NCBI RefSeq assembly: GCF_009727055.1
Contig: NC_052350.1
Coordinates: forward strand, 38,420,626-38,484,625
Reading direction: 5' to 3'
Length of the DNA stretch: 64,000 bases
Origin: Benincasa hispida
Lineage: Eukaryota > Streptophyta > Magnoliopsida > Cucurbitales > Cucurbitaceae
Shown here: one piece after another, positions 34,257 to 45,209 of the stretch
Numbering within the stretch: the first letter of the stretch is position 1
Layout: the number at the start of each line of letters is the position of its first letter
Notes under the pieces: model-generated
The model's database searches: none
What the model was told of the DNA's origin: nothing
What the model saw: the letters and a program-made list of their open reading frames with translations, nothing else
Position numbers and translations under genes: made by a program

Positions 34257-36560
34257 TTGGGATGAGTTCAGAAGGAATTATATTGGAGGTCATATGAAAG
34301 GTCTGAAAATAAAAAATGATATAACAGTCAGTGAATTAATGAGCATGATGCACCAACGACTGAATATTGATCTGGATATGTTTGATATACACATAAAATG
34401 TTGTAACAATTTATTGGTCCCAGCTCTCCCGATCGACATAATAGATGATGAAGACCTTAGCTTTTTTTTTAGAAGGCAGTGATGCATCTCGGATGCCGTT
34501 ATTTGTATCAGTTACACCTTGTGAAAGTCAGGAGTAAACATAGACAATATGTACTAGCATTGCAATCCAACCGATCAACCCATTTCAACCAGTCAAAACT
34601 TAGAGGATGATCGAAGTGAAGCTTGGTTTGGTCACAACAGTGAACCTAGATGTGCTTCACAATTCGATATTGAACATGGATATGGACAATCTTCAGGACC
34701 ACAAACTTCTCCAACACCTTACATCCATGTTCCAACCCCACCTGCTCTCGTCCCACCAGTTGTGATTCCTTCGATTCAAATGTATTCCACCATTCCAACT
34801 CAACCATTTGTAGATACCCACACCATAAGAGGGTCCATCGTTTGACGACCTCATCATAATACCTCATGATTGTCTCAATGACGAGGATATAAAGGTCGGT
34901 CAAATTTTCTTTTCGAAATATAATTTGTTAGTTAAATTATCGATGCTTGGAATAAGAAAGAACTTTCACTACCGTGTAAAAAAGTCAACAAAGATCTTGC
35001 TAACTGTCCGATGTTTAGTGGAAGAATGCAAGTGGAGGGTTCGTGCGGAAAGAAAAAAAGAAAGTGATTCCTTCAAAGTGACTAAATATCCAAGCAATGT
35101 TTTCTTGAAATGAGAATGGGTAATCATCGACAAGCGAAAATTGGATTATTGGACACTTAATCAAGTCAAAATACGAACAAGTTGGTCAAACATACCGTCC
35201 AAGGGGTATAATTGAGGACGTCCGATGAGATTATGGAGTGAACATTAGTTATAGGCAGGCTTACTGTGCTGGTGTTCGCACGAGGGTCGTCGGAAGGATC
35301 ATATGCTATTGTTAGGGCAGATGACGATGCACTTAAGCTTGCAAATCCAGGTACAATATTTTAGGTTAAAGTGGAGGACAGACAATACTTTAAGTATATC
35401 TTCATGACACTTGGTCCGTGTATTAGGGGTTTTTTGAACTGCATCCGCCCAATAATCATTGTTGATGGGATCCATTTGCACCAGAAATACAAAGGTGTGT
35501 TATTAATAGCAACGTGTATTGATGGCAGTAACAACATATATCCTATCACCTTTAGTATTGTAGATGGTGAGAACGATGCATCATGAACTTGGTTCATGAC
35601 TCACTTGAAGGCTTCGATAGAAGAATTTAGTGATTATATCAGATCGTCACATTTTAATTGCAAAGAATGTTGCAAGTATATTTTCTGATGCATTTCATGT
35701 TCTATGTATATACCATATTCGAAACAACTTGGTCGACAAATTCAAGAATAAGGACATAATCCTACACTTCTACCTAACGGCGAAAGCTTATAGAATGTCT
35801 AAGTTTCAGATGTATTGGGCTAAACTCTATCAATATCTTAGTGTGACGGCCTATCTTGAGGAGGTTGGATTAGAATGGTGGGCAAGGGTTTATCAAGTCC
35901 ATTGTAGGTATCACAAGATGATGACAAATATTGAATTCCTTAATGGAGTGTTGAAAGATGCACGAGAACTACCAATCACGAAGCTATTAGAGTATCTTTG
36001 CGAGTGGCTACAAGGTTGGTTCTATATCCGACGTACACATACAATGGCATGCACAAACATTGTAACTGATTATGCAATGAGTATTCTTAGGGAATCAAAA
36101 TTGATGCCTAGAACATATCGTGTTTCCCCGGTGGATATGCATATAATTAATGTGGATGATGGATATTTAGGGGAGGTTTCTTGATCTTTGTTCACGGGCA
36201 TATACTTGTATGGAGTTTAATTGTATCGAGATCTCATGCTCCCATGCAATATCTGCAGCGAACTTGAGGAACATTAATGTTCAAACATTATGTGTAAAAT
36301 GATTTACAGTTGAGTGTGTGCTTGCTGCTTACACCGAACCAATCTTCCCAGTTGGACATAGACAAGAATGGAGTTGACAACCAGATTTTGTAGATCTTAA
36401 ACCAATTCTACCACTGCGAAAGGTAACAAGTGTAGGTCAACGTCAAACCGTCAGGATCATTCTATTGGAGAGGTGCGACGACAAATACATAGGTGTCACG
36501 ATACAGTCAGAGAGGACATAACAAGAAAACATGCAGACAAACATTGATAACACTTGACAC
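34257..36560 (+). pseudogene. MULE transposase (MuDR-like), decayed
   Basis: The domains can be followed across several frames. An N-terminal PB1-like domain includes DDEDLSFFF (34294-34482). A Pro-rich linker (34680-34830) precedes a MuDR-type DNA-binding domain with YRVKKSTK and CRVRAERK-like features (34880-35115). The transposase core has a first acidic residue in IIVDGIHL (about 35455-35480) and a second in IISDRH (35630-35647), followed by CIYHIRNN. A SWIM-type zinc finger with SCSHAI lies near 36230-36250. Stops and frameshifts occur at 34483, after 35113, at 35586 and near 36184, so no functional protein is expected. It would cut and join element ends in the nucleus if intact. It diverges from array 1 and is convergent with the ULP1 gene. 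Confidence 0.85.
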
Positions 36561-36589
36561 TGGCCCATCTAGACTGAATGATATGTAAT

Positions 36590-36800
36590 TATGCGTCACC
36601 ATTTAGATAGTATTAAACGATCGTTTAGATTTTATAAACGATCACCTAAGTATGTGCGATCACTTAGTTAAACGATCATTATTTCGTTTAGATAGTATTA
36701 AACAATCATTTAGATTTTTATTAAATGATCGTTTACATTTTCTATACGATCATGTACATTTTCTATACATATTCTTAAACAATCTTGTACATATTATTAA
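36590..36800. repeat. MULE array 2: AAACGATCGTTTA-type repeats
   Basis: Variants of taaacgatcgtttagat and atacgatcatgtacat recur over 200 bp between the transposase and the ULP1 gene 3' ends. Several units are palindromic around GATC. Confidence 0.8.
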
Positions 36801-36930
36801 ATGATATTATAGTCAAACATCAATTCTATTACCATAAAAATTTATTTTCCCACAACTGGGCAACATACTATTTCCTATACAATTCTATATTAGCTTATGT
36901 TAAGTCAGCCCTATTAGCACCGGTTACACA

Positions 36931-37407
36931 TTATTCTACAAATTTAGCACAAAAAATGCCACAATCAAGAGACTTGCTGTCTTGGAGGGTCCCCTTCGAT
37001 CTCTTCACTTCCCATTGCTCGTATTTGAACATCTCATGTTGTTTGTCAAATTCGACAGAAATCAACATTGAAGGTATTGCTCTAGTCACGAGCTTGAGGT
37101 GACCATCAAGTATGTCACCATTGATGTAGTTTGGCATGGAGTCAAATACAAAGATTGTGCACCTTTCTAAATCGATGGCCAGCATAAGACAATGTTGTTT
37201 GATGTTGATTTGCCCAAATACAAAGTCAACATCCGTCCACGTTGGCTTATATTTTTCATACTGTCCAAACACGTAGTCAATAAAGAAGTGAGAGTCCGCC
37301 CAAAATCTTAGGTGTGCTTCATGATCCAAGTAGCTTGCCATTTTGCCACCCTCCATTTCAATACCTACTGACTGGATCTTAGATGCAATACCCTCTGGCT
37401 CCATCAA
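36931..37407 (-). pseudogene. ULP1-like (C48) cysteine protease domain of the MULE-borne gene
   Basis: A 158-codon frame shows the C48 catalytic set in order: His in KQHCLMLAIDL, Asp in FVFDSMP, a Gln in TLQDSKS, and Cys in LDCGIFCAKF at the end. The Trp that usually follows the His is Cys here. ULP1 proteases process SUMO precursors and remove SUMO from targets; MULE-borne versions have unknown roles. It is the 3' part of a longer gene whose N-terminal domain lies at 41530-41940, separated by linker exons and a retrotransposon insert. The frame ends soon after the Cys motif, close to the end of the fold. Confidence 0.8.
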
Positions 37408-37859
37408 AGCATTATGGGATAGGCAAGATGTAAATACATGGTTGAGTGAAGAGTAGTTTCAACAAACATGTGAAATTTCCATACCGTGAACCTCGAGTCA
37501 ATCACCGTGAATTGACACGTGCATAGGTTAGGTCTCAAGTACAACTTCTGATGCACATGCATAAAAAGGAGATCCATAGTCTAATCCAACAAACAAAAAT
37601 ATAAGTTGTCTGTGTGATAGCTTAAGAAACTTCTGAACGATCGATCTTGGTTAATGAATAAACAGAAATACTTACGTCTCCAAGCACCCATGTGCTCTAC
37701 TCAAGCGTTTTGAAGAAATCCTTGGTCCTAAAGGTATATGCGACCGTCCACTCCTTGTTTTTGGTTTTAGAATGGTTTTCCATCTTTTGTATGCATTCCA
37801 CAGAACATCTAGGACTGGGAAGCATGGCTCATAGGAACTAATGATTCTTATGGGGAAGT

Positions 37860-39011
37860 TAGGTACAGGGACTAACGGGTTGGGATTGACTGTGGCTGAT
37901 TGGGTTGAGAATCTCCTTTCTTCCCTTTTTCCACCAACTCGAGTGTAAACTTGGCTGGTTTTTTCCTTTTTTAATGCTCTCGATCATTTTTTTTCTATAT
38001 TTAAATTATAAACTAGTGACAGTACAATATTAAGAAGACTAATTCATGCAATAGTCATACCTCGACTTCAATAGCATTCTTCTGAGTTGACATCCTTACA
38101 ACGTTGGCGGAATCCGCAATGAGGTGGCCCCTAAGACTGAACGCTTGAGTGAGGACTTCACTGATCGTCCCAACTGGCTGTTCATTGACATGTTCTTTTG
38201 TATCGGTCTGGGGGGGATCATCTACACTGTGAGTTTCTTGGTGGGTACGAGGGGGATCTTCTGCATCAGTCTGAGGGGGATCATCATTATTATGAGGTCC
38301 CTCATTATTGTCGCCATCATCATTATTATCATCACGAGGTCCCTCATTATTATTACTATCCCAAACAAATCAAACAAATTATTCTGTCAAGGGAGGTAAT
38401 CGATCATTTAAGAAAATCTAAACGATCGTCTATAAAATTTAAATGATCGTCTAGAAAATCTAAATGATCGTCTAGAAAATCTAAACGATCGTCTATAAAA
38501 CCTAAACAATCATCTAGAAAATCTAAATGATCGTTTAAGACTATTTAACTTATCGTTTAGAAATGCATACCTCATTCAGACGATGGACCATCATCTTTAT
38601 TTTGTTCAATTGTTGGCCCATCAGATGATGTTGAATAGTAAATGTATCTACCATCTGTTGAACCTTGGTAGTCAAGTTCACCAAATCTTTGCGAACTTCT
38701 TTAATTTCCTCCCCAAGAATCTTGTATGATTTAGAATGACGATGCCTTGAGGACTTCTGTTGCCTACGTGGTTCCGACTCTATTGGGTTAGCTTGAACCG
38801 ACATATGTGGTTCTAGCTTTATACCTTACATATTTTCGGAGGTTTCTACACGGGATTCATGCTCCTTGTGCCCCCCAAAGGACTTGTGAGTATCGATTGA
38901 GTGTTCAACCCTTTCAATCTTTCTTGCTCCAACAATAGAAACCACATTAAGTCCTTCCAGTCGGTCCTCCTTGTACCTTATCTCCACTACGCTAGGTACA
39001 AGTGATAGCAT
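37860..39011 (-). pseudogene. Linker region of the MULE-borne ULP1 gene
   Basis: Three pieces read on the minus strand: a charged segment 39011-38826 (MLSLVPSVVEIR and on), a basic/coiled segment 38804-38550 rich in heptad-like residues (EEIKEVRKDLVNLTTKVQQM), and an acidic low-complexity segment about 38400-38130 with repeated DDPPQTD and NNEGP-like units. Such variable linkers between DUF1985-like and ULP1 domains are normal in MULE-borne genes. Motif array 3 lies inside it. The boundary at 39003-39011 coincides with the inserted LTR, so the exon is cut there. Confidence 0.55.
38395..38565. repeat. MULE array 3: about 22-bp repeats of ctaaacgatcgtctagaaaa
   Basis: Seven or more tandem units with the consensus aatctaaaYgatcgtctaga and a period close to 22 bp. 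Most differences are C/T or G/A changes. It lies between two pieces of the ULP1 gene, possibly in an intron. Confidence 0.85.
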
Positions 39012-40305
39012 TGAAAATGTGCTATTTTCCTCTACTTAATTCTAGGTCGTTACTATTTTTAATATGTTTATTTGATGATTTTGTAGGTATTGAGCATCTT
39101 GGAGGTAGAATCGGTCGTCATGAGCTATTTGGGGTTAATTTGAAGCAATTAGGAGCTAATTTGAGCAATGGAACTTCAAAGGGACGTGAATGGATGAAAA
39201 CACCCCTAGACGGAGCATTGAACGTTGCATAATGCTATAAGGCAATAGCGGCCTATATTGGACAAAATAGGGCGGGGCTGCAACGCTACGAACATTATGA
39301 CGGATGCGCACGCTAGTCAGCATTGCAACGCTGTGACCCTACCTTATATATATGTTTTCCCCTTTTATGTCAAAAACATCTGCCCACCTTCGCCCTCTAG
39401 CTGATTTTTTCCCTTCTCTTCCCTCTTCCACTTTGTATTTTGGGCATTTCTTTAGTAGTTAATCGAGTAATGCCAGATTGTAACTTCTCATCCTTCATGG
39501 GAAGGTAAGATTTTTGTTTCTTAGTTTAGGGATTCGGAGGAACTCAATGTAATTTTGTGAGGTTTCAATTAAATGATGTATACAAACTTGTTTATGGGTT
39601 TTGATATGAATCTATATTTTTGAATTGCATGATTTTAATTGTTGATTGACATCCAATAATTTTGTCGTGTGATTCTAATGCTTTGAGATTATCTTGTAAT
39701 ATCTGACAAATATTTATAGGATAATCTCATTGGAAACAATAGGTTAGTTAGGAAAAAAGGACTGTTCCTAGTAACCTAGAGAAAAATCGTATTGATTGTT
39801 TAATTAGACGTTGGAAGTTAAATAATCATCTTAGTGTAATCCCTAGAACTTAATACGATTTGTTAATTTGTATGGAGCGGATTCATTTTCTGTGCATTTT
39901 GATTAATTAGATAACTAGGACCATTGGTTGAGATTCCAATCAATTGGGCTAAACATAAACAAGAGGTTTAAGTCATAAATTGGGTCAATGATCTAAATTA
40001 CATTGGGTAAATCCATTCTTCTAAGTTAAGACATCTTGATTAATTGCACTTCTATCTTTATTTTTCTTGCATTTTATTTTCATGCAATTTCAATTATCCA
40101 ACCACGTCAACCCCCCTCCCCCTCCTTCATTTATCACTTTAACTGAAAACAAGCTTTGATGCACTAATCTTCTGCGCTTCCCTAAGGCTCGACCCTAAAT
40201 TTGTCGCTTGTACTACCAGTTAAGATAAGTAATTTTTTCGATGATTTATAAATATTATTTGCATAGGCGTGGGTTTATGGGTGACGGTAAACTCAATGCC
40301 ATCCA
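39003..40305 (+). repeat. LTR of the Athila-like fragment
   Basis: Starts TGATAG, is about 1.3 kb long, and ends just before the TGGCGCC primer site. A GC-rich stretch (39230-39340) precedes a TATA-like run near 39343, consistent with a promoter. Confidence 0.55.
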
Positions 40306-40405
40306 AATTGGCGCCGTTGTCGGGGAAGCCAATTAGTTCTTCTTAGTTAGTTTTTTGTTAAAGTTTCTTTTGCTTTAATTTCTTTTCTTTTTGTGTCAGT
40401 TGAGC

Positions 40406-41487
40406 ATGGCAAGATTTTTGAATCAATCTTCGATGTCCAAAGGTCAAGTTGTAAATTTGGATGACGAGGTAAATGACCTTCGCCACGAGCTTGCCGAGTT
40501 GACTTCCTCGGTTGGCCACTTGGTGAAAAGAAGATCACAACAAGTAGAGGTGTGCAGGAGTTGCCTACTCGAGGGGCATCCCATGTAAGCATGGTCGAGG
40601 TTGCAGTGGATGCCAGCACCATGTGGATTTGCTGAGGAGAGGTATTAGGGTCCTTGGGACTACGAGCCTCACCATTCTTGGCAGGGGAAGTCCTTTGACC
40701 ATAGATACTCAAGATGTGATAGAGCTTTGGTAGCCAAGATTTCACAACACCACACCAGTCGACTCACGCTTAGACTTTAGGGTCAGGTATGTCTTTAGCG
40801 GCTTTGGTTATGGAGCTTGCTGACAGATCTTTTACGTTTGAGCAGGACAACCTCTGTAGGCAGTAAAAGTTCGAGCGCATCCAACAGGAGAGTCTTTGCC
40901 CCAAGGCAGAGGCTAGGACTGACTTGAAAATTTTGAGTGTCCTTGTTGCTCAACTTGCAACATTAGCTAGATGTCCAGACGAGCCGTTGCCAGACCATTC
41001 CTTTGATTTTCCAGAGTCTCAAAGGCATGAGGTAGTCCATGTTGACACGGTGGAGAAGCATGAATCGCTTCCTAGAGATTCATGCCCAGGTATGAATTTG
41101 GAGTTTTTAATTTATGAACTTGCTAATATTACTCTTCAGTCTCAATAGGATTTTCAAGCTCAGCAGTAAGGATCGATCACCCATGTTGCACAGCTAACAA
41201 AGGCCATGCAGGAACTGGAGAGCACACTAGAGCAATCCATCGTCTATACCTCAGAGGCCGAGTTCCTAGCAGAGTGCTACTACTCCAGTGATGATGAGGA
41301 CGACACTCCATGCTTGCCAGTTTGTGAGGTTAAGGAGGATTTTGAGCCTAAATCTAACGACATCCAGGTGATAGAGTTAGAGGTCAAAAGACCTTGCCCT
41401 GTTCTAACTTCTGGTATTTCATATATATTCAAGTTTTGTTCCCCTAGTCATAATGTACGAAGACATCGTGGTCATCGACAATCCTAA
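40406..41487 (+). pseudogene. Degraded gag-like reading frame of the Athila-like fragment
   Basis: Frames in series: 40406-40588 (MARFLNQSSMSKG, then an acidic helix-like stretch and CRSCLLEGHP, reminiscent of half a CCHC knuckle), 40924-41148, and 41206-41487 (acidic, with SSDDEDDTP). Stops at 40586 and 41147 interrupt it. It does not match the Athila gag of the element at 50596. It may be a non-autonomous element's own gag. Confidence 0.4.
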
Positions 41488-41529
41488 ATATATTCACATC
41501 GAACTGGGTTTTTTTGTCTTTCCCAATCA

Positions 41530-41940
41530 TCACCGTTTCAATAAACAATGCCAATGCAACCTTGACAACATCTTCATCATTAGTAAAATTGAAGTCTTGA
41601 ATGTGATCTCCACATCCTTGCAAGAACTATCCTTTCCATTTGGGCCCTTCAGTCCAAAAAAGAGTTTTCGCAACCTTTCATTGCTTGTTTCTCTTTCTAC
41701 TATTTCCCTAGTCGGCCACAACCCAGTCATCAAGTTAAAATCCTATTGGGAGAATGTTACCTTCTTCCCTAGAATATTGAATAATATAACGTCTGGGTTC
41801 GCATATGCTACCTCTCTTAACAGAAAGTGGTGCAAAAGTTGTCCATTAAAAATAGGATCTATATCCAATAGTGGACCAAAGGTCGTTTTCCTATACAGTC
41901 TCATCTGTTCTTCTGTCAACTTATTCTTAATCATAGGGGA
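41530..41940 (-). pseudogene. DUF1985-like N-terminal domain of the MULE-borne ULP1 gene
   Basis: Two frames joined at a stop: 41934-41743 (FGPLLDIDPIFNGQLLHHFL, then ILFNILGKKVTFSQ) and 41733-41530 (MTGLWPTREI, then ERLRKLFFGLKG). This follows the DUF1985 pattern of plant transposon-borne ULP1 proteins: an Arg/His-rich helix, an FxxxGKxVxFS strand and an ALxTGL motif. The stop lies between the strand and TGL. DUF1985 is of unknown function and is commonly fused to C48 domains in these elements. Confidence 0.65.
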
Positions 41941-42059
41941 AATTTTGTGGACTTAGCAAGCAATTGTGGCAGGGAAATATTTCTCAACAGGGACGACCAT
42001 CTTAACAATCTGACAATTGTGTACATTACAAGAATTAATAAACAATCGCCATCTTACCA

Positions 42060-42440
42060 ATCTGACAATCGTGTACATTACAAGAAAATCTAAACGATCA
42101 TCTAGAAACTCTAAACGATCGATAAGAAAATCTAAACGATTGTCTAGAAAACCTAAATGATCGCATAACAAAAACTAAACGATCGCATAATAAAAACTAA
42201 ACAATCGCATAACAGATATCTAAACGATTGCATGATATAAACCTAAAAGATCACACAATAAATATCTAAACGATCGCATAACAGTTAGCTAAATGATTGC
42301 ACGATATAAACCCTAAATATCTAAATGATCACACGTAACAGTTAGTAAACGATCATACAATAAATATCTAAATGCTCGTTTAGTATTCTCTATCTGACCG
42401 CTTGGTATTCTCTCAACGATCGATTACGAACGAATACGCG
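42060..42440. repeat. MULE array 4: ctaaacgatcgcataa-type repeats
   Basis: More than twelve imperfect units: aatctaaacgatcatctaga at the left grading into aaaactaaacgatcgcataa and cacaataaatatctaaatga. It lies upstream of the ULP1 gene, inside the right terminal repeat. Confidence 0.85.
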
Positions 42441-42703
42441 ATCAAACCCTAAAAGATAGTCAAACCTCGAATATCCACATGCATTCTTCAAGGAGAAGAG
42501 TCCCATACCTTTTAAATCACGACAACAGTGGCAATGAAGTTCGAAGAGAAACCTGCGAGGAGTTCTCGACTGAATTTTGGAGAGAAAATGGAAGCAAATT
42601 TGAGAGAAAATTCTTCGAAGATAAATGCTTTGAGAAGGAAATGAAAGAAATGAAGTGAAAGGACCTATCATTATAAAGTATTCGTAGAGGCGCGCAAACA
42701 GCC

Positions 42704-42832
42704 TGAAGGATTTTTAAAACTAGTGGTAATTTTGGAATTTTGCATGGGCAAAAGGTCAGTGGTAGAAGAGTTTTAGGAAGAGGCCATTGGTAGAAATTTT
42801 TTTCGTTTTTGGGTCATTTTGTAAAATTTTCC
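42704..42832 (-). repeat. MULE right terminal inverted repeat
   Basis: Reverse complement of the left terminal repeat at 33264-33396. The outer end reads gtaaaattttcc on the plus strand. Confidence 0.9.
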
Positions 42833-43066
42833 AGCGTCGCCTGCCATTGAGTGAAGCTCGCCATCATGCTTGTAGTTCCTAATTGCCGTTGCGCATCGAT
42901 CGAGCTTCCTCCAGATCATTTCAATTCGTCACAGGATGCCTTACTAGATCTAGCCATCAGCTCTTCACGTCTGTGTGTGTCTCGAGCCGTCAGTCGTATC
43001 GCCTTCCAATCAGTTGTGTGTCACCAGATTCACTGACGTTGTGCCTCTCTCCGTTGAAGTCACATA
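42833..43066. other. GC-rich segment between the MULE and the copia element
   Basis: It has the same style as 33180-33263 and may be the other half of the sequence the MULE entered. Two overlapping frames of 61-65 codons (42851-43080) have no recognisable features. Confidence 0.4.
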
Positions 43067-45096
43067 TGAAGGGACTCTAAATCTAGAGAACCAATGAGCG
43101 GAAGTAGATCGTTCCAAATTTCATTGTGAAAGAACATCAACATTTACAATCTAACACATAACAGTTATGCATCAAGTCTAAATTATAGCATGCTTCAAAA
43201 AATAAACACAAAGGGATCGAGTAAACATAACCTTGAAGAACCTTTTCTTCTAGTATTTTCTCAATCGAACTCAACAACGCGTCCAATAACACGAATGCAA
43301 CACACCTCTGGAATATCCTCAATCAGCAACGAGTAAAACTCGATCCTCGACCCTTGAACGGAAGCTCAACACCACCACTAGGCTACCTTGGTATTCTCGG
43401 TGTGAGAATCCAGGAGGTTTAGGCTCTGTATGGATTTGGTAGAGGGATGGAGGAACTAGACGAACAGATAAACGATCGAGTAAGTAGGAGAAGGAAGAAG
43501 TCTGTTGTTTAGACTTGGGTATTCGATCGTTTAGTAACGAGTATCTATCGTATAGAATCCGATTGACCGTTTACTCTCTCAACCAAGCTATCGTATAACT
43601 TGATGCTTTTGCACGTCGGATTTTCAAAATGAAAATGATTTTCACTTTTGTCCATTTGGTTGCCATAAAACTTACTAAAACCACCCACTAAGGTGGTTAT
43701 TTCGAGAAAAACAGAAATCAATTATTTCATAATTAATTTATTATAAATAAGTATAATAACTAATTTAACATATTATATGTATAACATATAGTTTTAATAT
43801 CATATCATATGCAACATATAAACCATAGTTCTTTTTCTCCTTTATGGCATTTAATATAAATCATATTTATATTAATTCCTCCAATCAAATACTAATGTAT
43901 CAAATACATTAAATCAATTATATCATATATAATTGAATTAGTTTAATTATATCATATATAATCAAATTCCCTCTAGTTAATTTGAACACTTCAAAGTAAC
44001 TCAAAAACTGATTCTCAACATGAATCCATTGAGCTACCAAGGGGACCTTATGGACCTATAGCTTGAAGCTCCAGCGGTACGTGAACAACTAACTAAACTT
44101 TTTAATCACGATATCTACCATCCATTAACTGACGTACACTCCACTAAAGACCGACAACTGCACTCTTCGCACTACAGATATATTTCTATGTCCATCGGAT
44201 ATAACCAATCAAAATTATGACGACCCTTCACAAATCGCTCATAAGTATAGCTGGGCCAATTTACTGTTTTGCCTCTGTAGTTACATCTAACTCCTTAAGT
44301 ACCACTAATTTCTCTAATGAATAATACATCATAGTACCATTATGAGTAAACACTTCTCGGGCCAAGAGAAGGTGTGGCGCCACATTGTTCAAGCCCCGGA
44401 ATCAGCCCTTAAGGGAGCAATTTATCTATTTACCCCTACTTCGAAGAAGAAGCGATTTCCGTCTTGTGTAGTTGAGTTCTCAGCTCCCCAATCAGACGAA
44501 TCTTCAAAGTGGTAGGTTTGAGTCGGCGATCAGCCACTCACATGCATGCAAATCAAAGGACCACTCTCATAGGCAGGAGTTCCCAACTCACTCAAGATTA
44601 AGGTCATGTTACCTATAGTCATCCTAGTGAAATGAAAGTCTCTATCATGAACGACATTATATAACGAGGCTAAACATTTCGTGGTCCAGTCTTATATAAA
44701 CTTCTTTGTATAGAGTATCCCGCCCGCATGTCTAATACATGAATGGTCAGGATCAGACCATTTGTAGCACTTTACAACACTTGTAACATCTACAAAGCGG
44801 ACCACACTCGTAGTGTCACTAGGATAAGGTTTCCCTCCTTTATCCATATACTATAGACCATTTAAGTTATCACTTAAAGCATAATCCACTTGTATGTCTC
44901 CACATACGTGCTTAAGTTACAACGATAACTAGGGAACTTAGTTTATTGGTTTATGGTTAATGCAACTAAAAAATATCATATTTCATCGGCTGAAGTATAT
45001 AAAATATCTCATATTATATATATCATCAAACTGTTTGTTCATACAGATGTTTACAAACTACAGAACCCTACGAGATTTAGGAGATCAACCCCAACA
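43067..45096 (-). repeat. 3' LTR of the copia element (family A)
   Basis: Starts TGTTGGGGTTGATCTCC (complement of 45096) and ends CCCTTCA (43067). It is 2030 bp long and collinear with the LTRs at 11238-15530 and 29235-31030. It holds an ATCGTTTAG/ATCGTATAG motif cluster (about 43465-43615). Confidence 0.75.
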
Positions 45097-45209
45097 GTTG
45101 AAACATAAACAAATTCTATCATGAAATTGCATCTAAATTCAATTTTTAGCAAAAATAATAAACTAGGGCACTAAGGCCCAATACAACATCTCCCACTTGC
45201 CCTAGTCCA

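Larger units (their letters stand above)
39003..41490 (+). mobile_element. Athila-like LTR retroelement fragment inserted in the MULE
   Basis: A probable LTR runs from TGATAGCATT (39003) to about 40305. It contains a TATA-like tatatatat near 39343. It is followed by TGGCGCCGTTGTCGGGGA (40309-40326), the primer-binding-site type typical of Athila-like plant gypsy elements. Degraded gag-like frames follow to about 41487. No polymerase and no 3' LTR are found, and the MULE ULP1 gene resumes at once. It is a non-autonomous or deleted element that splits the ULP1 gene. The right boundary is approximate and I found no target duplication. Confidence 0.65.
33264..42832 (+). mobile_element. Mutator-like element (MULE) with long inverted termini, transposase and ULP1 gene
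   Basis: The termini are long inverted repeats: 33264-33396 matches the reverse complement of 42704-42832 over about 130 bp with few differences, starting GGAAAATTT and including CCAATG(A/G)CCTCTTCCTA. Immediately outside, both flanks contain GCGTCG (within 33256-33261 and 42834-42839), an imperfect remnant of a 9-bp target duplication. Inside are a decayed MULE transposase (plus strand), a decayed ULP1/C48 protease gene (minus strand), several motif arrays and an inserted LTR-gag fragment. This architecture matches ULP1-carrying MULEs described in melon, Arabidopsis and rice. At 9.6 kb it is large partly because of the insert. Confidence 0.9.

Noticed and set aside
38395..42440. Regular short repeats resembling a CRISPR array
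   Set aside because: The units are degenerate, contiguous or overlapping, with no unique spacers. This is a plant transposon with minisatellite arrays.
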